Assembly (NCBI GenBank): GCA_012744475.1
Contig: JAAYBV010000067.1
Coordinates: 186,001 to 250,000 of the forward strand
Reading direction: 5' to 3'
DNA length: 64,000 nt
Source: Phycisphaerae bacterium
GTDB lineage: Bacteria > Planctomycetota > Phycisphaerae > Sedimentisphaerales > Anaerobacaceae
Position numbers and translations under genes: made by a program. Below, piece by piece: positions 1 to 9,515 of the stretch. Each line of letters opens with the position of its first letter. Position 1 is the stretch's first letter. Under the pieces are notes generated by a model. That model worked only from the letters and a program-made list of their open reading frames with translations. It made no database searches and was not told where the DNA came from.

Positions 1-382
1 ATTCTCCGCACGCCCATCGAGAAGCCTTCGCCGCCCTGTCCGCGCCGACGCCATCCTCACCACGGCACACAACCGCCCCGCCGTCGACGCTCAAACGCCA
101 CCAGAGCCGGAAGAACGCAGTCCCCGAACAAGACCGGTCGCCTTTTTCTTTCCTTTTCCTTATCTCGATCCCTTCTGAGGCCGATAGCAGGATACAGGAT
201 GGAAGCCAGAGCGAGGGATGGCACAATCGTAGTACGATCACGCTTTCGGATTGAAATGATAGCCGATCTGCAAGGCCGTGATCGTAGCGTCGAGTGAGAC
301 GGTGCGATGGCGGCTCAATGAGGTCTTCTGGGAAGGGACCGGAGCGGTGGGTCAGTGAGAATGCCTGGTAAGGGGATGCGAG
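1..382. other. left-edge stretch without a supportable gene
   Basis: All three forward frames are open from the edge for some distance: one ends near 177 and the other two run on to about 270-300. None has a recognisable domain. The stretch may hold the 3' end of a gene cut by the edge, but the frame cannot be chosen. The last 20 bases carry a purine-rich site (AAGGGGATG) that fits as the ribosome binding site of the next gene at 383. Confidence 0.3.
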
Positions 383-1978
383 ATGAGAACAATCTACGGA
401 ATTCAGTTCGAAGTGAGACCACGGTCGAAGCAGACACCAACTGAGTGTGTCGGAGCCCTGAAACAACTCAGTGCGGCCTGGGTCACGCAGAAGTATCGAA
501 GAGTCTGGAACACAGACGTCGTACCCCTCTTTGATGGCAACAGGCTGACCCCATTGAGGGGCCACTGGGTCCTTTCAAACCATGAATGCTATGATGACTG
601 TGAATTACTCTCGCTGGAGTGGGGGCATCCCGACGACAGGGATGATTCCGTTGCTTGGGTTACTACGTGCCTGTTCGCTCGGGACGCAGGGAGCATTTAC
701 GTAGCCGTTTCGGTCGGATTGACGTCAGCGAAGTTCGTCATTCGCCCGACTCGTTACATACTCGGCCGCCCGGGAATCGTGTGGGAGACTCTGACTCACT
801 GCAAGTGCATCGTTGGCGGGCAGGACATCCCCGTCGCCCACCAAGTCGTCACCAAAACAGGATTGGATGACTTTGTACGGAACGTTCTGTTGGCGAAGGG
901 CCGGGCACTGCCTGTCATTGTTGTTTCGCCAGACGTCTGGACAGAGAAACCCGTAGTTCAGGCGGACGTCCTGCAAAAGGCTGTTGCTGGTTTCGCCCAG
1001 GTAGCACTCCTATCAGACAAATGGACCGCATTCCGCTTGACTGATACCGTAGGCAGAGAGTTGTCCTGTTTTGACGGTGCAGTCCGCGTCTACTGGCCTG
1101 ATTTCACTCTGCAAGACCAGCCCTTTATGCACCCGCTGTACTTGGGCCGTTCCATCAGATTCCACCGGCTTCATGGACGTGAGCTGAAGACCCATCTATT
1201 CCGCGTTCTCGCCGGAATGTCGGGCTTCCGCGCAGGAGAACTCGGTCCCATCTCAGGGATTCGGCGTAAAGCAAAGGCTCACCAGGATGCGCTGCTAACA
1301 AGGCTGCGTAGTGAAGTCGTGGCCGGGACCGCCGAGAATGGCGAGTTGCTTGCTGAACTGGAAAAGGCTATCTGCAGAATCGAGACCCTGACCAAAGAGA
1401 GAGATGATCTTGCCAAGCGAAACGAGCTGCTCCACGATGAACTGAAAACACAGAAGGCAAACTGGGCTACCTACGAGCAGTTCAGGGATCAAGCGGACGC
1501 CGAGCAGGATATCGCCCCTGACAGTGCGACAGGGATTCGTGAGTTCGCAAATGCTCATGAAGCGTATCAGCGAGCAAAGGCCGACTTCAGCGGGCCGCTC
1601 TTGTTCCTTGAGTCGGCGGAGGAATCAGTCAAGAACTCACCATTCAAGAACACTCGGCGGCTTTATGAGACATTGGAAGCTCTCTGGCTGGTTGCCACGC
1701 AATGGAAAGAGAGCGAGGGGAGATTGGGGAAGAGTTTCAAGGACGCCCTGAAAGAAGAGGGTGTCGACGTTCATCCGGTATCACAGACAAGCAAGGGGAA
1801 GTGGGAGGATGACTACAGATTCGTATATAAGGGCCGGCGGCTGTTCTTCGAAGAGCATACCACCATCGGCGCAGGACAACCAGACAAGTGCCTTTCGATT
1901 CACTGGTATCGCGACGAGTCTGACTTCGTACTGGTTATAGGCCATTGTGGGAGACACCTCGCCAACACCAAAGCCTGA
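383..1978 (+). CDS. orphan 531-aa coiled-coil protein of unknown function
   Basis: I do not recognise a named family. The protein has three visible parts. An N-terminal globular region (about 1-290) includes a hydrophobic strand-like segment LPVIVVSPDVW near 176-186 and a motif GAVRVYWPDF near 232-241 followed by HPLY. A charged coiled coil follows (about 290-365). The C-terminal domain (about 385-531) is rich in W/Y/F and ends with VLVIGHCGRHL. There is no signal peptide or membrane span, so it is probably cytoplasmic. The start ATG follows AAGGGGATGCG. Base composition looks less GC-rich than the downstream genes, which suggests acquisition. No operon partner is visible. A role in a mobile or defence context is only a guess. 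Confidence 0.75.
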   Translation: MRTIYGIQFEVRPRSKQTPTECVGALKQLSAAWVTQKYRRVWNTDVVPLFDGNRLTPLRGHWVLSNHECYDDCELLSLEWGHPDDRDDSVAWVTTCLFARDAGSIYVAVSVGLTSAKFVIRPTRYILGRPGIVWETLTHCKCIVGGQDIPVAHQVVTKTGLDDFVRNVLLAKGRALPVIVVSPDVWTEKPVVQADVLQKAVAGFAQVALLSDKWTAFRLTDTVGRELSCFDGAVRVYWPDFTLQDQPFMHPLYLGRSIRFHRLHGRELKTHLFRVLAGMSGFRAGELGPISGIRRKAKAHQDALLTRLRSEVVAGTAENGELLAELEKAICRIETLTKERDDLAKRNELLHDELKTQKANWATYEQFRDQADAEQDIAPDSATGIREFANAHEAYQRAKADFSGPLLFLESAEESVKNSPFKNTRRLYETLEALWLVATQWKESEGRLGKSFKDALKEEGVDVHPVSQTSKGKWEDDYRFVYKGRRLFFEEHTTIGAGQPDKCLSIHWYRDESDFVLVIGHCGRHLANTKA

Positions 1979-2025
1979 TGGACGGCATACTCAGTTTGCC
2001 GGCGGGAGGGTCTCGGCGCGGGGCG

Positions 2026-3861
2026 TCAGGAGGGGCGGGAGGTGGGGGAGGCGAATTGTTTTTCGTGGAGGTCGCGATAGAGGCCGGCCTGGGCGAGGAG
2101 TTCGTAGTGGGTGCCGGACTCGACGATGGAGCCGTTAGAGAGGACGAAGATGCGGTCGGCGTTGACGACGGTCGAGAGGCGGTGGGCGATGGTGAACGTG
2201 GTGCGGCCGGCGATCAGGCGGCTCATCGCGCTCTGGATCAACTGCTCGGACTCGGTGTCCAGGGCGGCGGTGGCCTCGTCGAGGATGAGAATCTTCGGGT
2301 CCTTCAAGAACGCTCGGGCAATCGTGATGCGCTGGCGTTGCCCGCCGGAAAGCGACGTGCCCCGCTCGCCCACCTCGGCGTCGAACCCGCCCGGCAGCGA
2401 GAGGATGAACTCGTAGGCGTTGGCTGCCTTGCTGGCCTCAACAACGTCGGCATCGGTGGCGGTCGGGTCGCCATAGAGGATGTTCTCGCGGATCGTGCCG
2501 CTGAACAGGATCGGGTCCTGCAACACCATCGCGATGTGCCGGCGAAGCGACTTGACCTTCACGTCGCGGACGTCTTGGCCGTCGATCCTCACACTCCCGG
2601 CGTTGACGTCGTAGAAGCGAGGAATCAGACTGACGATCGTGGTCTTGCCCGAGCCGCTGGGCCCGACGAGGGCCACCTTCTCGCCCGGCGAGACCTGGAA
2701 CGTGACCTCGTGCAGCACGGGACACGTCCCGTCATACGAGAAGTTGACGCGGTCAAACTCGACGGCGCCCCGCACGTTGTCGAGTTCCACGGCGCCGGGG
2801 GCGCTGACGATCTCGGGTTTCTCGTCCATGATCTCGTAGATCCGGTCGAGGGCGGCCATCGCGTTGGCGTACACCACGTTCAGCTCGCTGAACCGCTGCA
2901 ACGGCAGGTACAGTGGGCTGAGGTACATCGTCACCGCGATCAGATCGCCGACGCTCATGGTGCCCGCGATCACGCGGTAGCCTCCGAAGCAGACGACGAT
3001 CAGCGGGGCCACGCCCATGAGCGTGCCGGTGACCGCCTGATTGAGGCTCTGAATGAAGACCCGGCGCATGTTCGTGGTGAACAGCTTCTCCGAATCCGTC
3101 ACGAACCGCCTTCGTTCGCTGCGCTCCTGGTTGAAGGCCCGCACGACGACGCTGCCGCTGATGCGCTCCTGGGCGCTGCTGCTCATCGCCGACAGCTCAT
3201 CCTGGACTTGGCGGGTGGTGGTGCGAATCTCGTCGCGGAACCGCCGGAAGAACAGCAGGTACAATGGAAACGTCGAGAGCGCCACCAGGGTCGTGAGCAC
3301 GTCGATCCGCAGCAGCAAGGACACCACCACCAGCAGCGCCGCCGCGTCCATCCATGTGTTCGTCAGCGCGGTACCCACGAGATTCTGGGCCAGTTGGATA
3401 TCGCTGATCAGCCGCGTGAGGATCGCCCCGCTCTTATTCCGCTGGAAGAACGAGGCGCTCATGCGGAGGATCCGGTGGTACAGGTCGCAGCGCAGGTTGA
3501 ACACCGCGCGGTGGCTGGCCTTGTCGGCGTAGAGATGACGCAGATACGTGAACGGGGCGTAGACGAAAATGAAGACCGCGATCATCCCGCCGGCGTAGAA
3601 GAACAGCTCGCGATACTTCTGCGTCGCCGTCATCGTTTCGCTGAGGAACACGTCGTCGAGCAGATGGCGCGTCACCTGCGGCACCAGCAGCGGCACGGTG
3701 AACTTGACCACCCCGCCGAGGATCGCCAGTATCAGGTACCTCGTGTACGGCCGAACGTACCCCAGAAAGCGAATGAAGTTCTTGTGCTTGCCCGCCAAAC
3801 CATGCCCCACATGTATCGCTATGGCCCGAAACCATCCTGGCGTCGCGGCCGGATCCATCAT
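2026..3861 (-). CDS. MsbA-like ABC transporter, fused permease and ATPase
   Basis: This is a half-transporter of about 611 aa that works as a homodimer to export lipids or other amphipathic substrates across the inner membrane. The N-terminal two thirds hold a six-helix exporter-type membrane domain. The C-terminal third is a nucleotide-binding domain with Walker A GPSGSGKTT, signature LSGGQRQR, Walker B ILILDEAT and the H-loop IAHRLS. Length and order match the MsbA/LmrA family (usually 580-620 aa). I chose the ATG at 3861; an upstream TTG at 3906 would add 15 residues and lie next to the divergent gene. With an LpxH-like gene nearby, a lipid A or glycolipid substrate is plausible, but sequence alone cannot separate this from a drug exporter. 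Confidence 0.9.
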   Translation of the reverse strand: MMDPAATPGWFRAIAIHVGHGLAGKHKNFIRFLGYVRPYTRYLILAILGGVVKFTVPLLVPQVTRHLLDDVFLSETMTATQKYRELFFYAGGMIAVFIFVYAPFTYLRHLYADKASHRAVFNLRCDLYHRILRMSASFFQRNKSGAILTRLISDIQLAQNLVGTALTNTWMDAAALLVVVSLLLRIDVLTTLVALSTFPLYLLFFRRFRDEIRTTTRQVQDELSAMSSSAQERISGSVVVRAFNQERSERRRFVTDSEKLFTTNMRRVFIQSLNQAVTGTLMGVAPLIVVCFGGYRVIAGTMSVGDLIAVTMYLSPLYLPLQRFSELNVVYANAMAALDRIYEIMDEKPEIVSAPGAVELDNVRGAVEFDRVNFSYDGTCPVLHEVTFQVSPGEKVALVGPSGSGKTTIVSLIPRFYDVNAGSVRIDGQDVRDVKVKSLRRHIAMVLQDPILFSGTIRENILYGDPTATDADVVEASKAANAYEFILSLPGGFDAEVGERGTSLSGGQRQRITIARAFLKDPKILILDEATAALDTESEQLIQSAMSRLIAGRTTFTIAHRLSTVVNADRIFVLSNGSIVESGTHYELLAQAGLYRDLHEKQFASPTSRPS

Positions 3862-3920
3862 AGAATCCACTGGCGCCAAGTGTATCGAAATCGCCCGAAA
3901 ACTCAAGCTGGAAAGCGCCT

Positions 3921-5618
3921 ATGACAATGCATCGCAACGCATGGCTGCCGTTGTTCCTGACCATCCTGGCCGGCGCTTCGTCCGCTGCGGCCAGGCAATG
4001 GCACGTTGCGCCGAAGGAGATTCCACTGATCGCCCCAACCGAGCAGGTTCGCACCGTCGCGGAGGCGGCTTCGCGGGCCGCGGCGGGCGATGTCGTCGTC
4101 ATCCACGCCGGCGTCTATCGCGAGGCCGTCCGCATCGACAGCAGCGGCACGCAGCCGGAGCCGATCACGATCCGTGCCGCCGACGGCGAAACCGTCGTCC
4201 TGACGGGAGCGGACCGGATTGCAGACTGGACACCAGAGGAATCGCCCGACGGCGGCGCACGCATCTACAGCATGCCGTGGCCGCACAAGTTCGTCGCGTG
4301 GAACGAGAGCTACACGCATCCGGCCGACGAATTCCATCGGCTCATCGGCCGGTGCGAGCAGGTATTCGTCGGGGGTTACGCCCTGCGACAGGTGCTCCAG
4401 CGCAACAAGCTGACTCGGGGCGCCTTCTACGTCGACCTCGACGCCGGGCGTCTGTACGTCTGCGGCTATGACGACCGCGACATCGCCGGCAACAAGGTCA
4501 CCGTCGAGGCGTCCACGCGCGACCGCATCTTGAGCGTCAAGGGCAGCCACATCGTCGTGCAGGGTCTCCGCTTCCGTTACGCCGCCAACCGCGCCCAGCA
4601 GGGCGCTGTCGAATTCGCCGGCGACCACATTACGGTGGAGGGCTGCACCTTCGAGCACGCCAACAGCAGCGGCGCGCAGTTCACAGGCCAGGAGATCACC
4701 GTCCGGAACTGCACGTTCCAGCACAATGGCCAACTCGGCTTCGGCGCCAGCCGGGCCCATCGCCTGCACCTGATCGGTTGCACGATTCGTGACAACAACA
4801 CCAAGGGTTTCGATCGCGGCTGGGAGGCCGGCGGCAACAAGATCTGCCTGACGCGCGGCGCCGTGCTGGAACAGAGCACGTTCGTCGAGAATCGCGGCAA
4901 CGGCATCTGGTTCGACATCGGCAATGAGGATTGCGTCGTCCGCAACTGCCTGATCGCGCACAACGAGGACGCCGGCATCTTCTACGAAATTTCCTACGCC
5001 CTGCATGCCTGCGACAACGTCATCGTGGGCAACGGCCTGGCGGACTCGCCCGGCGCCTGGGGCGCGGCCGCGGGCATCAGCCTGTCCAGCTCGCCCGGCT
5101 GCACCATCGAGCGGAATCTGCTGATCGGCAACAAGGAAGGGTTCAACTTCCGCGAGCAGCAGCGATCGACGCCGCGGATCGCAGGCGGCTCGGAGCCGGT
5201 GTGGAACCACGACCAGATCGTCCGGGACAACGTGCTCGCCCACAACCGCGACGCGCAGGTCTGGGGCTGGTTCGACATCGCCGACGAGCGGCACTGGCCC
5301 AAGGCCATGCAGAGCGAGCAGGCCGGCGACCTTTCGCTCGAAGAACTGCGTCTGACGTTCGAGAATAACCTCTACTGCCCTGCCAGCGGCCAGGGCCTGT
5401 TCCACTGGGGCGTCTCCTGGAAAAGGCACGAAGAGTACCGGACGCTCGACGAGGTGCGGACGGAGCTGGGATCAGGCCAGGGCAGCCGGGTTGCGGAGTT
5501 TTCTGTCGCGGACCACTTTGGGCTGGACCTGCGCGTCCCAGCCGGCAGCGAGGCGGCCTCGATGGGCTGCTATCCGCAGGGAACCGTGCCCGGCGTGCGG
5601 TTGGGCATAGCCCGGTAG
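3921..5618 (+). CDS. secreted right-handed parallel beta-helix protein
   Basis: A 565-aa exported protein. Residues 1-25 form a Sec signal peptide ending SSAAA, with a second in-frame ATG at 3927 as an equally good start. The body has the early motif AAAGDVVVIHAGVYRE, typical of the first coils of chondroitinase-B/pectate-lyase-like beta-helices. It then shows repeated short strands rich in N, G and V with H/N/D turns (HITVEGCTF, EITVRNCTF, DCVVRNCLIAHNEDAG). This is the Pfam Beta_helix/NosD-like architecture. Such proteins bind or cleave acidic polysaccharides, but I cannot place the catalytic Lys/Arg of PL6, so lyase activity is unproven. It diverges from the ABC exporter with under 60 bases between the starts. 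Confidence 0.85.
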   Translation: MTMHRNAWLPLFLTILAGASSAAARQWHVAPKEIPLIAPTEQVRTVAEAASRAAAGDVVVIHAGVYREAVRIDSSGTQPEPITIRAADGETVVLTGADRIADWTPEESPDGGARIYSMPWPHKFVAWNESYTHPADEFHRLIGRCEQVFVGGYALRQVLQRNKLTRGAFYVDLDAGRLYVCGYDDRDIAGNKVTVEASTRDRILSVKGSHIVVQGLRFRYAANRAQQGAVEFAGDHITVEGCTFEHANSSGAQFTGQEITVRNCTFQHNGQLGFGASRAHRLHLIGCTIRDNNTKGFDRGWEAGGNKICLTRGAVLEQSTFVENRGNGIWFDIGNEDCVVRNCLIAHNEDAGIFYEISYALHACDNVIVGNGLADSPGAWGAAAGISLSSSPGCTIERNLLIGNKEGFNFREQQRSTPRIAGGSEPVWNHDQIVRDNVLAHNRDAQVWGWFDIADERHWPKAMQSEQAGDLSLEELRLTFENNLYCPASGQGLFHWGVSWKRHEEYRTLDEVRTELGSGQGSRVAEFSVADHFGLDLRVPAGSEAASMGCYPQGTVPGVRLGIAR

Positions 5619-5817
5619 CGGCCGGTGTCGGCGGCCATTATTGCCTGGCGTTGCCACGCGAGAAACTGGCATATCTTCACAAGTTTCCGCCCTCCCTTGC
5701 CGAAATAAGAAAGATGCTTGAGGCGCCACCGGCAATTCGGTAGAATGGTATCTTCGCGTCCGGGGATAGGAACGCGTGTGGTTCCGGCCCCTGGGCGTCA
5801 GGATATATCGACGAAGA

Positions 5818-6597
5818 ATGCAGACCGCGATAGGTCATACAATCTCTGACTTGCACCTGTTGACCACCCGCAGCTCGGCTGCGAAGATGATGCCCAGCCT
5901 GCACCACGCCGCCTCGGAGGCAGGTCTGTTCGTGCTCAACGGCGACATCTTCGACTTCCAATGGTCTTTCTACCCCGACCTCAAGCGGTCGCTCCAATAC
6001 GTCGAGGACTGGATCGACGATCTCGTCGAGCAATACCCGAGGTGTCAGTTTGTCTTCATCACGGGCAACCACGACAGCCTGCCGGCCTATGAGAAGCTGC
6101 TGGAAGACCTGTCCGGACGGTACGCCAACCTGGCCTGGGATCCGTTCTATCTGAAGGTCGGCGAGAAGGTGTTCCTGCATGGCGACGTGCACCATTCGCC
6201 GACGCCGGAGACGCTTGCGGCCTATCGGTCAAGGTGGCACGGACCGCCTCACAAGCCGTGGACCCATACGGTGTACTACGTGTTCGCGTGGCTTCGAATC
6301 CCCCGCCTGATCCACGAGTTGACGCCCGCGGACCGGCCTGTTGCGGACGTGATCACGTATCTGAAGGCGGAACTGGGACCGCATTTCGGCGACGTGCAGG
6401 ACGTCTACTATGGGCACACCCACAAGCCCCAATCGAATTTCCTTCAGCAGGGACTGCGCTTCCACAACACCGGCGCCACCCTCCACGGCGTGCGATCGCG
6501 CATCCAGACCTTCCTTTACGATCCGGCCGACCTGGAGCAAGGGCTTCAGGAGCGCAACCACCACCATGTCAAGACCGTCGGCGCAAGCGTCGCATAG
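5818..6597 (+). CDS. LpxH-like calcineurin-type metallophosphoesterase
   Basis: A 259-aa cytosolic phosphoesterase. It has the blocks of the two-metal calcineurin fold: SDLHL near the N terminus, NGDIFDF, TGNHD, a histidine in FLHGDVH, and YGHTHKP near the C terminus. The first metal block reads D-L-H as in UDP-2,3-diacylglucosamine hydrolase (LpxH), and the length fits (240-275 aa). Substrate specificity cannot be settled from the sequence, so no symbol is given. I chose the ATG at 5818 because it follows GAAGA and starts immediately before the first catalytic strand. The gene stands alone and converges on the MacB-like permease 26 bases away. Confidence 0.85.
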   Translation: MQTAIGHTISDLHLLTTRSSAAKMMPSLHHAASEAGLFVLNGDIFDFQWSFYPDLKRSLQYVEDWIDDLVEQYPRCQFVFITGNHDSLPAYEKLLEDLSGRYANLAWDPFYLKVGEKVFLHGDVHHSPTPETLAAYRSRWHGPPHKPWTHTVYYVFAWLRIPRLIHELTPADRPVADVITYLKAELGPHFGDVQDVYYGHTHKPQSNFLQQGLRFHNTGATLHGVRSRIQTFLYDPADLEQGLQERNHHHVKTVGASVA

Positions 6598-6623
6598 GCC
6601 GCCCTGCCCCTGCCTGGCGAACA

Positions 6624-8003
6624 TCAATCGTGCCGCAGGGCAACCACCGGGTCGACATGGGCGGCGCGCCGCGTGGGATAGATGCCCGCGATCAGACTGA
6701 CCAGCACCGAGAAGCCAATGCCGCCCAGGCAGAGCCACCAAGGGAAGCTGAAGTACTGGATGAAGGGCACGCCCTCCCGTGCGGTGAAGCCATTGACGAC
6801 CTGATTGATGACGAAGCTCACCACCCACGCCAGCGCCAGGCCGAACGCGCCGCCCAGAAGGCCGATCATTCCCGACTCAAAGAGGAAGATCCTCTGCACG
6901 TCGCCGTCGGTCGCCCCAACGGCCTTCATGACGCCGATCTCACGATAGCGTTCGAGGATCGACATCACCATCGTGTTGACGATCCCCAGCGAGGCGACCG
7001 TGACGCCGATCATCCCCACCGCCAGCAGGAACATGTCCACGATGATGAAGCCCTTTTGCATCTCCTCCAACTGGTCCATCAGAGCAAAGGTCCGCAGCCC
7101 GCGTTCTTCGAGCTTCGCCTCGACCGTCGCCACCTGCGAGGGCGAGGCAACTCGGACGGTCACCGTCGAATAACCGGCCATCTGCTCGGCGGGCTGGAAG
7201 AGATCGGATACACCCGTCAACACCAGCTTGCGCATTCGACCGGCAGCGCCGGGAGGAATGCACGCGTCGCTGCGGATCGGCATCGGCCCGCCAAACCCCA
7301 TTCGCTCGATCACGCCGACAATGGTGAACGTGTATCGCTGATCGGAAATGGGCAGGCGCTGGTCGCCTCGGGCGAACGCCATCCGCATCAGGCTGGCAAG
7401 GCTGAAGTCCAAGATGATGGTGCGGATTTCAACCTTCTGACCGACGGCGGTCTCGGGCTTCGTGTTGCCCAGGCGCCGCAACAGCGAATCGCTGATCATC
7501 ATTTCGTTCGGATCATCGCTGGCGTACGGCTGCCCCGCTCGCAACTGAATCAGCCCCGACCGGCACGCCTTGGCCGTCACGACCTGGATGAAGGTGAACC
7601 GGTCCTCTTTGCCCAGCCCTACCTGGGCGGGGAAACGCATCTCGGGAAAAGCGGCCTCCACACCCTCCATCTGCATCAGTCCGTCGATGAACTTGTCGTC
7701 CAGCACCGTGACCGGCTTGTTAGGCTCGCCGGCCGGCACTGCATCAGAATAGGTCTCGGGCGCATCAGGGTCAAATTCGGCGGGCTCGGGCTGCCTGCCG
7801 TGTCTCGGGGAGACGTTGATATAGTTCAACAGGTCCATCTCGTCGAACTGGTCGCGGATGTTCCGCTGAACGCCTTGCCCGAAGGCAAACATGCAGACGA
7901 GAGCCCCGATACCGATCACGACGCCGCCGGTGGTCAGAAACGTGCGCAGTTTCTTCTTCCACAGATTCGTCCAGGCCTGCTCGATATAGTCCGACGTTCT
8001 CAT
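6624..8003 (-). CDS. MacB/LolC-like ABC transporter permease
   Basis: A 459-aa permease of the FtsX/MacB superfamily. One membrane helix follows the N-terminal amphipathic segment (about 17-42). A large extracytoplasmic MacB_PCD-type domain spans roughly 45-325. Three further helices form the FtsX domain (about 330-455), with the typical EIGVMKAVGA coupling segment between them. These proteins act as mechanotransmitters that export or lift lipoproteins, peptides or antibiotics using a partner ATPase. That partner is the overlapping gene just upstream: its stop and this ATG share the sequence ATGA. The operon order is phosphodiesterase-like, ATPase, permease. The C terminus ends ALRHD, as in many MacB proteins. 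Confidence 0.92.
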   Translation of the reverse strand: MRTSDYIEQAWTNLWKKKLRTFLTTGGVVIGIGALVCMFAFGQGVQRNIRDQFDEMDLLNYINVSPRHGRQPEPAEFDPDAPETYSDAVPAGEPNKPVTVLDDKFIDGLMQMEGVEAAFPEMRFPAQVGLGKEDRFTFIQVVTAKACRSGLIQLRAGQPYASDDPNEMMISDSLLRRLGNTKPETAVGQKVEIRTIILDFSLASLMRMAFARGDQRLPISDQRYTFTIVGVIERMGFGGPMPIRSDACIPPGAAGRMRKLVLTGVSDLFQPAEQMAGYSTVTVRVASPSQVATVEAKLEERGLRTFALMDQLEEMQKGFIIVDMFLLAVGMIGVTVASLGIVNTMVMSILERYREIGVMKAVGATDGDVQRIFLFESGMIGLLGGAFGLALAWVVSFVINQVVNGFTAREGVPFIQYFSFPWWLCLGGIGFSVLVSLIAGIYPTRRAAHVDPVVALRHD

Positions 8004-8707
8004 GGTCCGTCCCTCACGACCTCCTGCGAGACGACCGCGCCGTCCTGGAGATACACCATCCTGTCGGCAAACTCGCGAAGCAGAGCCTCCTCGTGGGAGA
8101 TCATCACGATGGTCAGCCTCCGCTCGGCCCTCAGGTTGGCCAGGAGGCGCACGATCTGCTCCGAGGTCTTGCTGTCGAGATTGCCCGTGGGCTCGTCGGC
8201 CAACAGGATTTGCGGCTGATTCGCCAACGCCCGCGCTATGGCGACTCGCTGCTGCTCACCTCCGGACAGTTCGGTGGGCCGGTGGTTCAGGCGCGCGCCG
8301 AGGTCGACCAGGTTCAGAAGCTCGGCCGCACGGCGCGCTCGCTCCTTCTTGGCAACGCCGGCAAACAGCAGCGGAAACGCGACATTCTCCAGGGCGGAAT
8401 ACGAAGCGACCAGGTTGAACGACTGGAAGATCATGCCGACCGTGTGGCGGCGAAACAACGCCAGCTCCGCCTTGCTCAGATCGGAAATCCGTCGACCGTC
8501 GACACGGATGCTGCCCGACGAAGGCGTGTCCAGGCCGCCGAGGAGGTTCATCAGTGTGGACTTGCCGCTGCCGGAGGTCCCTGTCACGCCCACGAACTGA
8601 CCGCGATCCACTGAGAGCGTCGCGTTGCGCAGCGCGACCACCTCGACCGAGCCTAAGGAGTAGACCTTGGTCAAATCCTGCACCTGGATGAAACCGTCAC
8701 CGTCCAT
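8000..8707 (-). CDS. MacB/LolD-like ABC transporter ATP-binding protein
   Basis: A 235-aa ATPase with Walker A GTSGSGKST, Q-loop MIFQSFN, signature LSGGEQQR, Walker B ILLADEPTGNLD and H-loop MISHEE. The EPTGNLD string is characteristic of the LolD/MacB/FtsE subfamily. It energises the adjacent FtsX-type permease. I chose the ATG at 8707, which overlaps the last codons of the upstream phosphodiesterase-like gene (stop at 8697) and places the first strand FIQVQDL at residue 6. Longer upstream reading frames have no domain sense. The 4-base overlap with the permease implies translational coupling. Confidence 0.93.
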   Translation of the reverse strand: MDGDGFIQVQDLTKVYSLGSVEVVALRNATLSVDRGQFVGVTGTSGSGKSTLMNLLGGLDTPSSGSIRVDGRRISDLSKAELALFRRHTVGMIFQSFNLVASYSALENVAFPLLFAGVAKKERARRAAELLNLVDLGARLNHRPTELSGGEQQRVAIARALANQPQILLADEPTGNLDSKTSEQIVRLLANLRAERRLTIVMISHEEALLREFADRMVYLQDGAVVSQEVVRDGP

Positions 8708-9497
8708 GAGCCAGCAGGAACGCCTGCAATCCCTCCAGATCGTCCGTGTTGAGCAGGTCCACACCCGCCACAAGAAGGTGCCGCCAGAGGGCGTCCCGCG
8801 CGGGCGAGCGAACCTCCGGCGTCGCCCAGAACCGCACGAGCCGGCTGTTTTCGTGGGCAGCTTGAACAATATGTTCGAGCTTCTGCGCCTCCGCATCGGG
8901 CATCGGGCCCTCGCCCCTCCACGTGAAATGGCTGAGCCACCGATCGCTGATCAGCGGGATCAGGCCAGCGGGCGCATCAGAATCCAAGTCGGTCAGGCGG
9001 CCGTCGCAGCCGGCGTACCGGGTCTCCTGAGACCGCATCAGCTCGAAGGGGCGATTGCCCGAGACAACCACGAGGACCGCCTTGTCCTCGCGTCCCTCCG
9101 GCCCGAAGCTCGTCATGAGATCACGGTATTCCGCAAGGGTCTCATGCAACCTCAGGTAGGTCGGCTCAGCGGCCGACTTGAGATCGATCAACAGGAGAAA
9201 CCGTGTGTGGCCGGGGTAGATCCGCCCACCGTTCCGCCTGGTCCGCTCCCGCAGCGGATCGAGATAGAGCGATCGCAGCGTGCGTTCCGGCCGGATCTCG
9301 CGGGCCTCATGAGCGACGCACAACTGGTCGCCGACCAGGAAGACATCGGCCTCCACGCTGGTGAAGCCGTGCGCGAGCGCATCGAAGAGCGGTCGCTCGT
9401 GCAGGTAATCGTTGTGCGCGTGGGCCTGCGCCAAAGGGGTGACGTTCGCCTGTGTCAGCACGACGGTCATCACAACAATGGACAGACCTGTAATCAT
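8697..9497 (-). CDS. exported PI-PLC/glycerophosphodiesterase-like protein
   Basis: A 266-aa protein with an N-terminal signal peptide (about residues 1-18). It then has the motif HAHNDYLHERPLFDAL, followed by SVEADVFLV and LLIDLK, the metal-binding E-x-D and catalytic layout of the TIM-barrel PI-PLC-like/GDPD superfamily (AIM6-like branch). Near the C terminus, VRFWATPE and GVDLLNTDDL fit the last barrel strands. It probably hydrolyses a phosphodiester outside the cytoplasm, but the substrate is unknown. The ATG at 9497 follows AAGGGG. The gene overlaps the ABC ATPase start by 11 bases, so it is the first cistron of a three-gene operon with a MacB-type exporter. Confidence 0.8.
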   Translation of the reverse strand: MITGLSIVVMTVVLTQANVTPLAQAHAHNDYLHERPLFDALAHGFTSVEADVFLVGDQLCVAHEAREIRPERTLRSLYLDPLRERTRRNGGRIYPGHTRFLLLIDLKSAAEPTYLRLHETLAEYRDLMTSFGPEGREDKAVLVVVSGNRPFELMRSQETRYAGCDGRLTDLDSDAPAGLIPLISDRWLSHFTWRGEGPMPDAEAQKLEHIVQAAHENSRLVRFWATPEVRSPARDALWRHLLVAGVDLLNTDDLEGLQAFLLAHGR

Positions 9498-9515
9498 GTG
9501 CAGCCCCTTCAAGTA

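Noticed and set aside
1945-3924. 659-codon open frame on the plus strand
   Set aside because: It is antisense to the ABC transporter, with Arg/Gly/Ala-rich low-complexity translation caused by high GC; no domain.
3903-5429. 508-codon minus-strand frame
   Set aside because: Antisense to the beta-helix gene, which has a signal peptide and repeat structure; the antisense product is compositionally biased.
6234-8219. 661-codon plus-strand frame
   Set aside because: Antisense to the MacB-like permease and ATPase, both of which have full motif sets.
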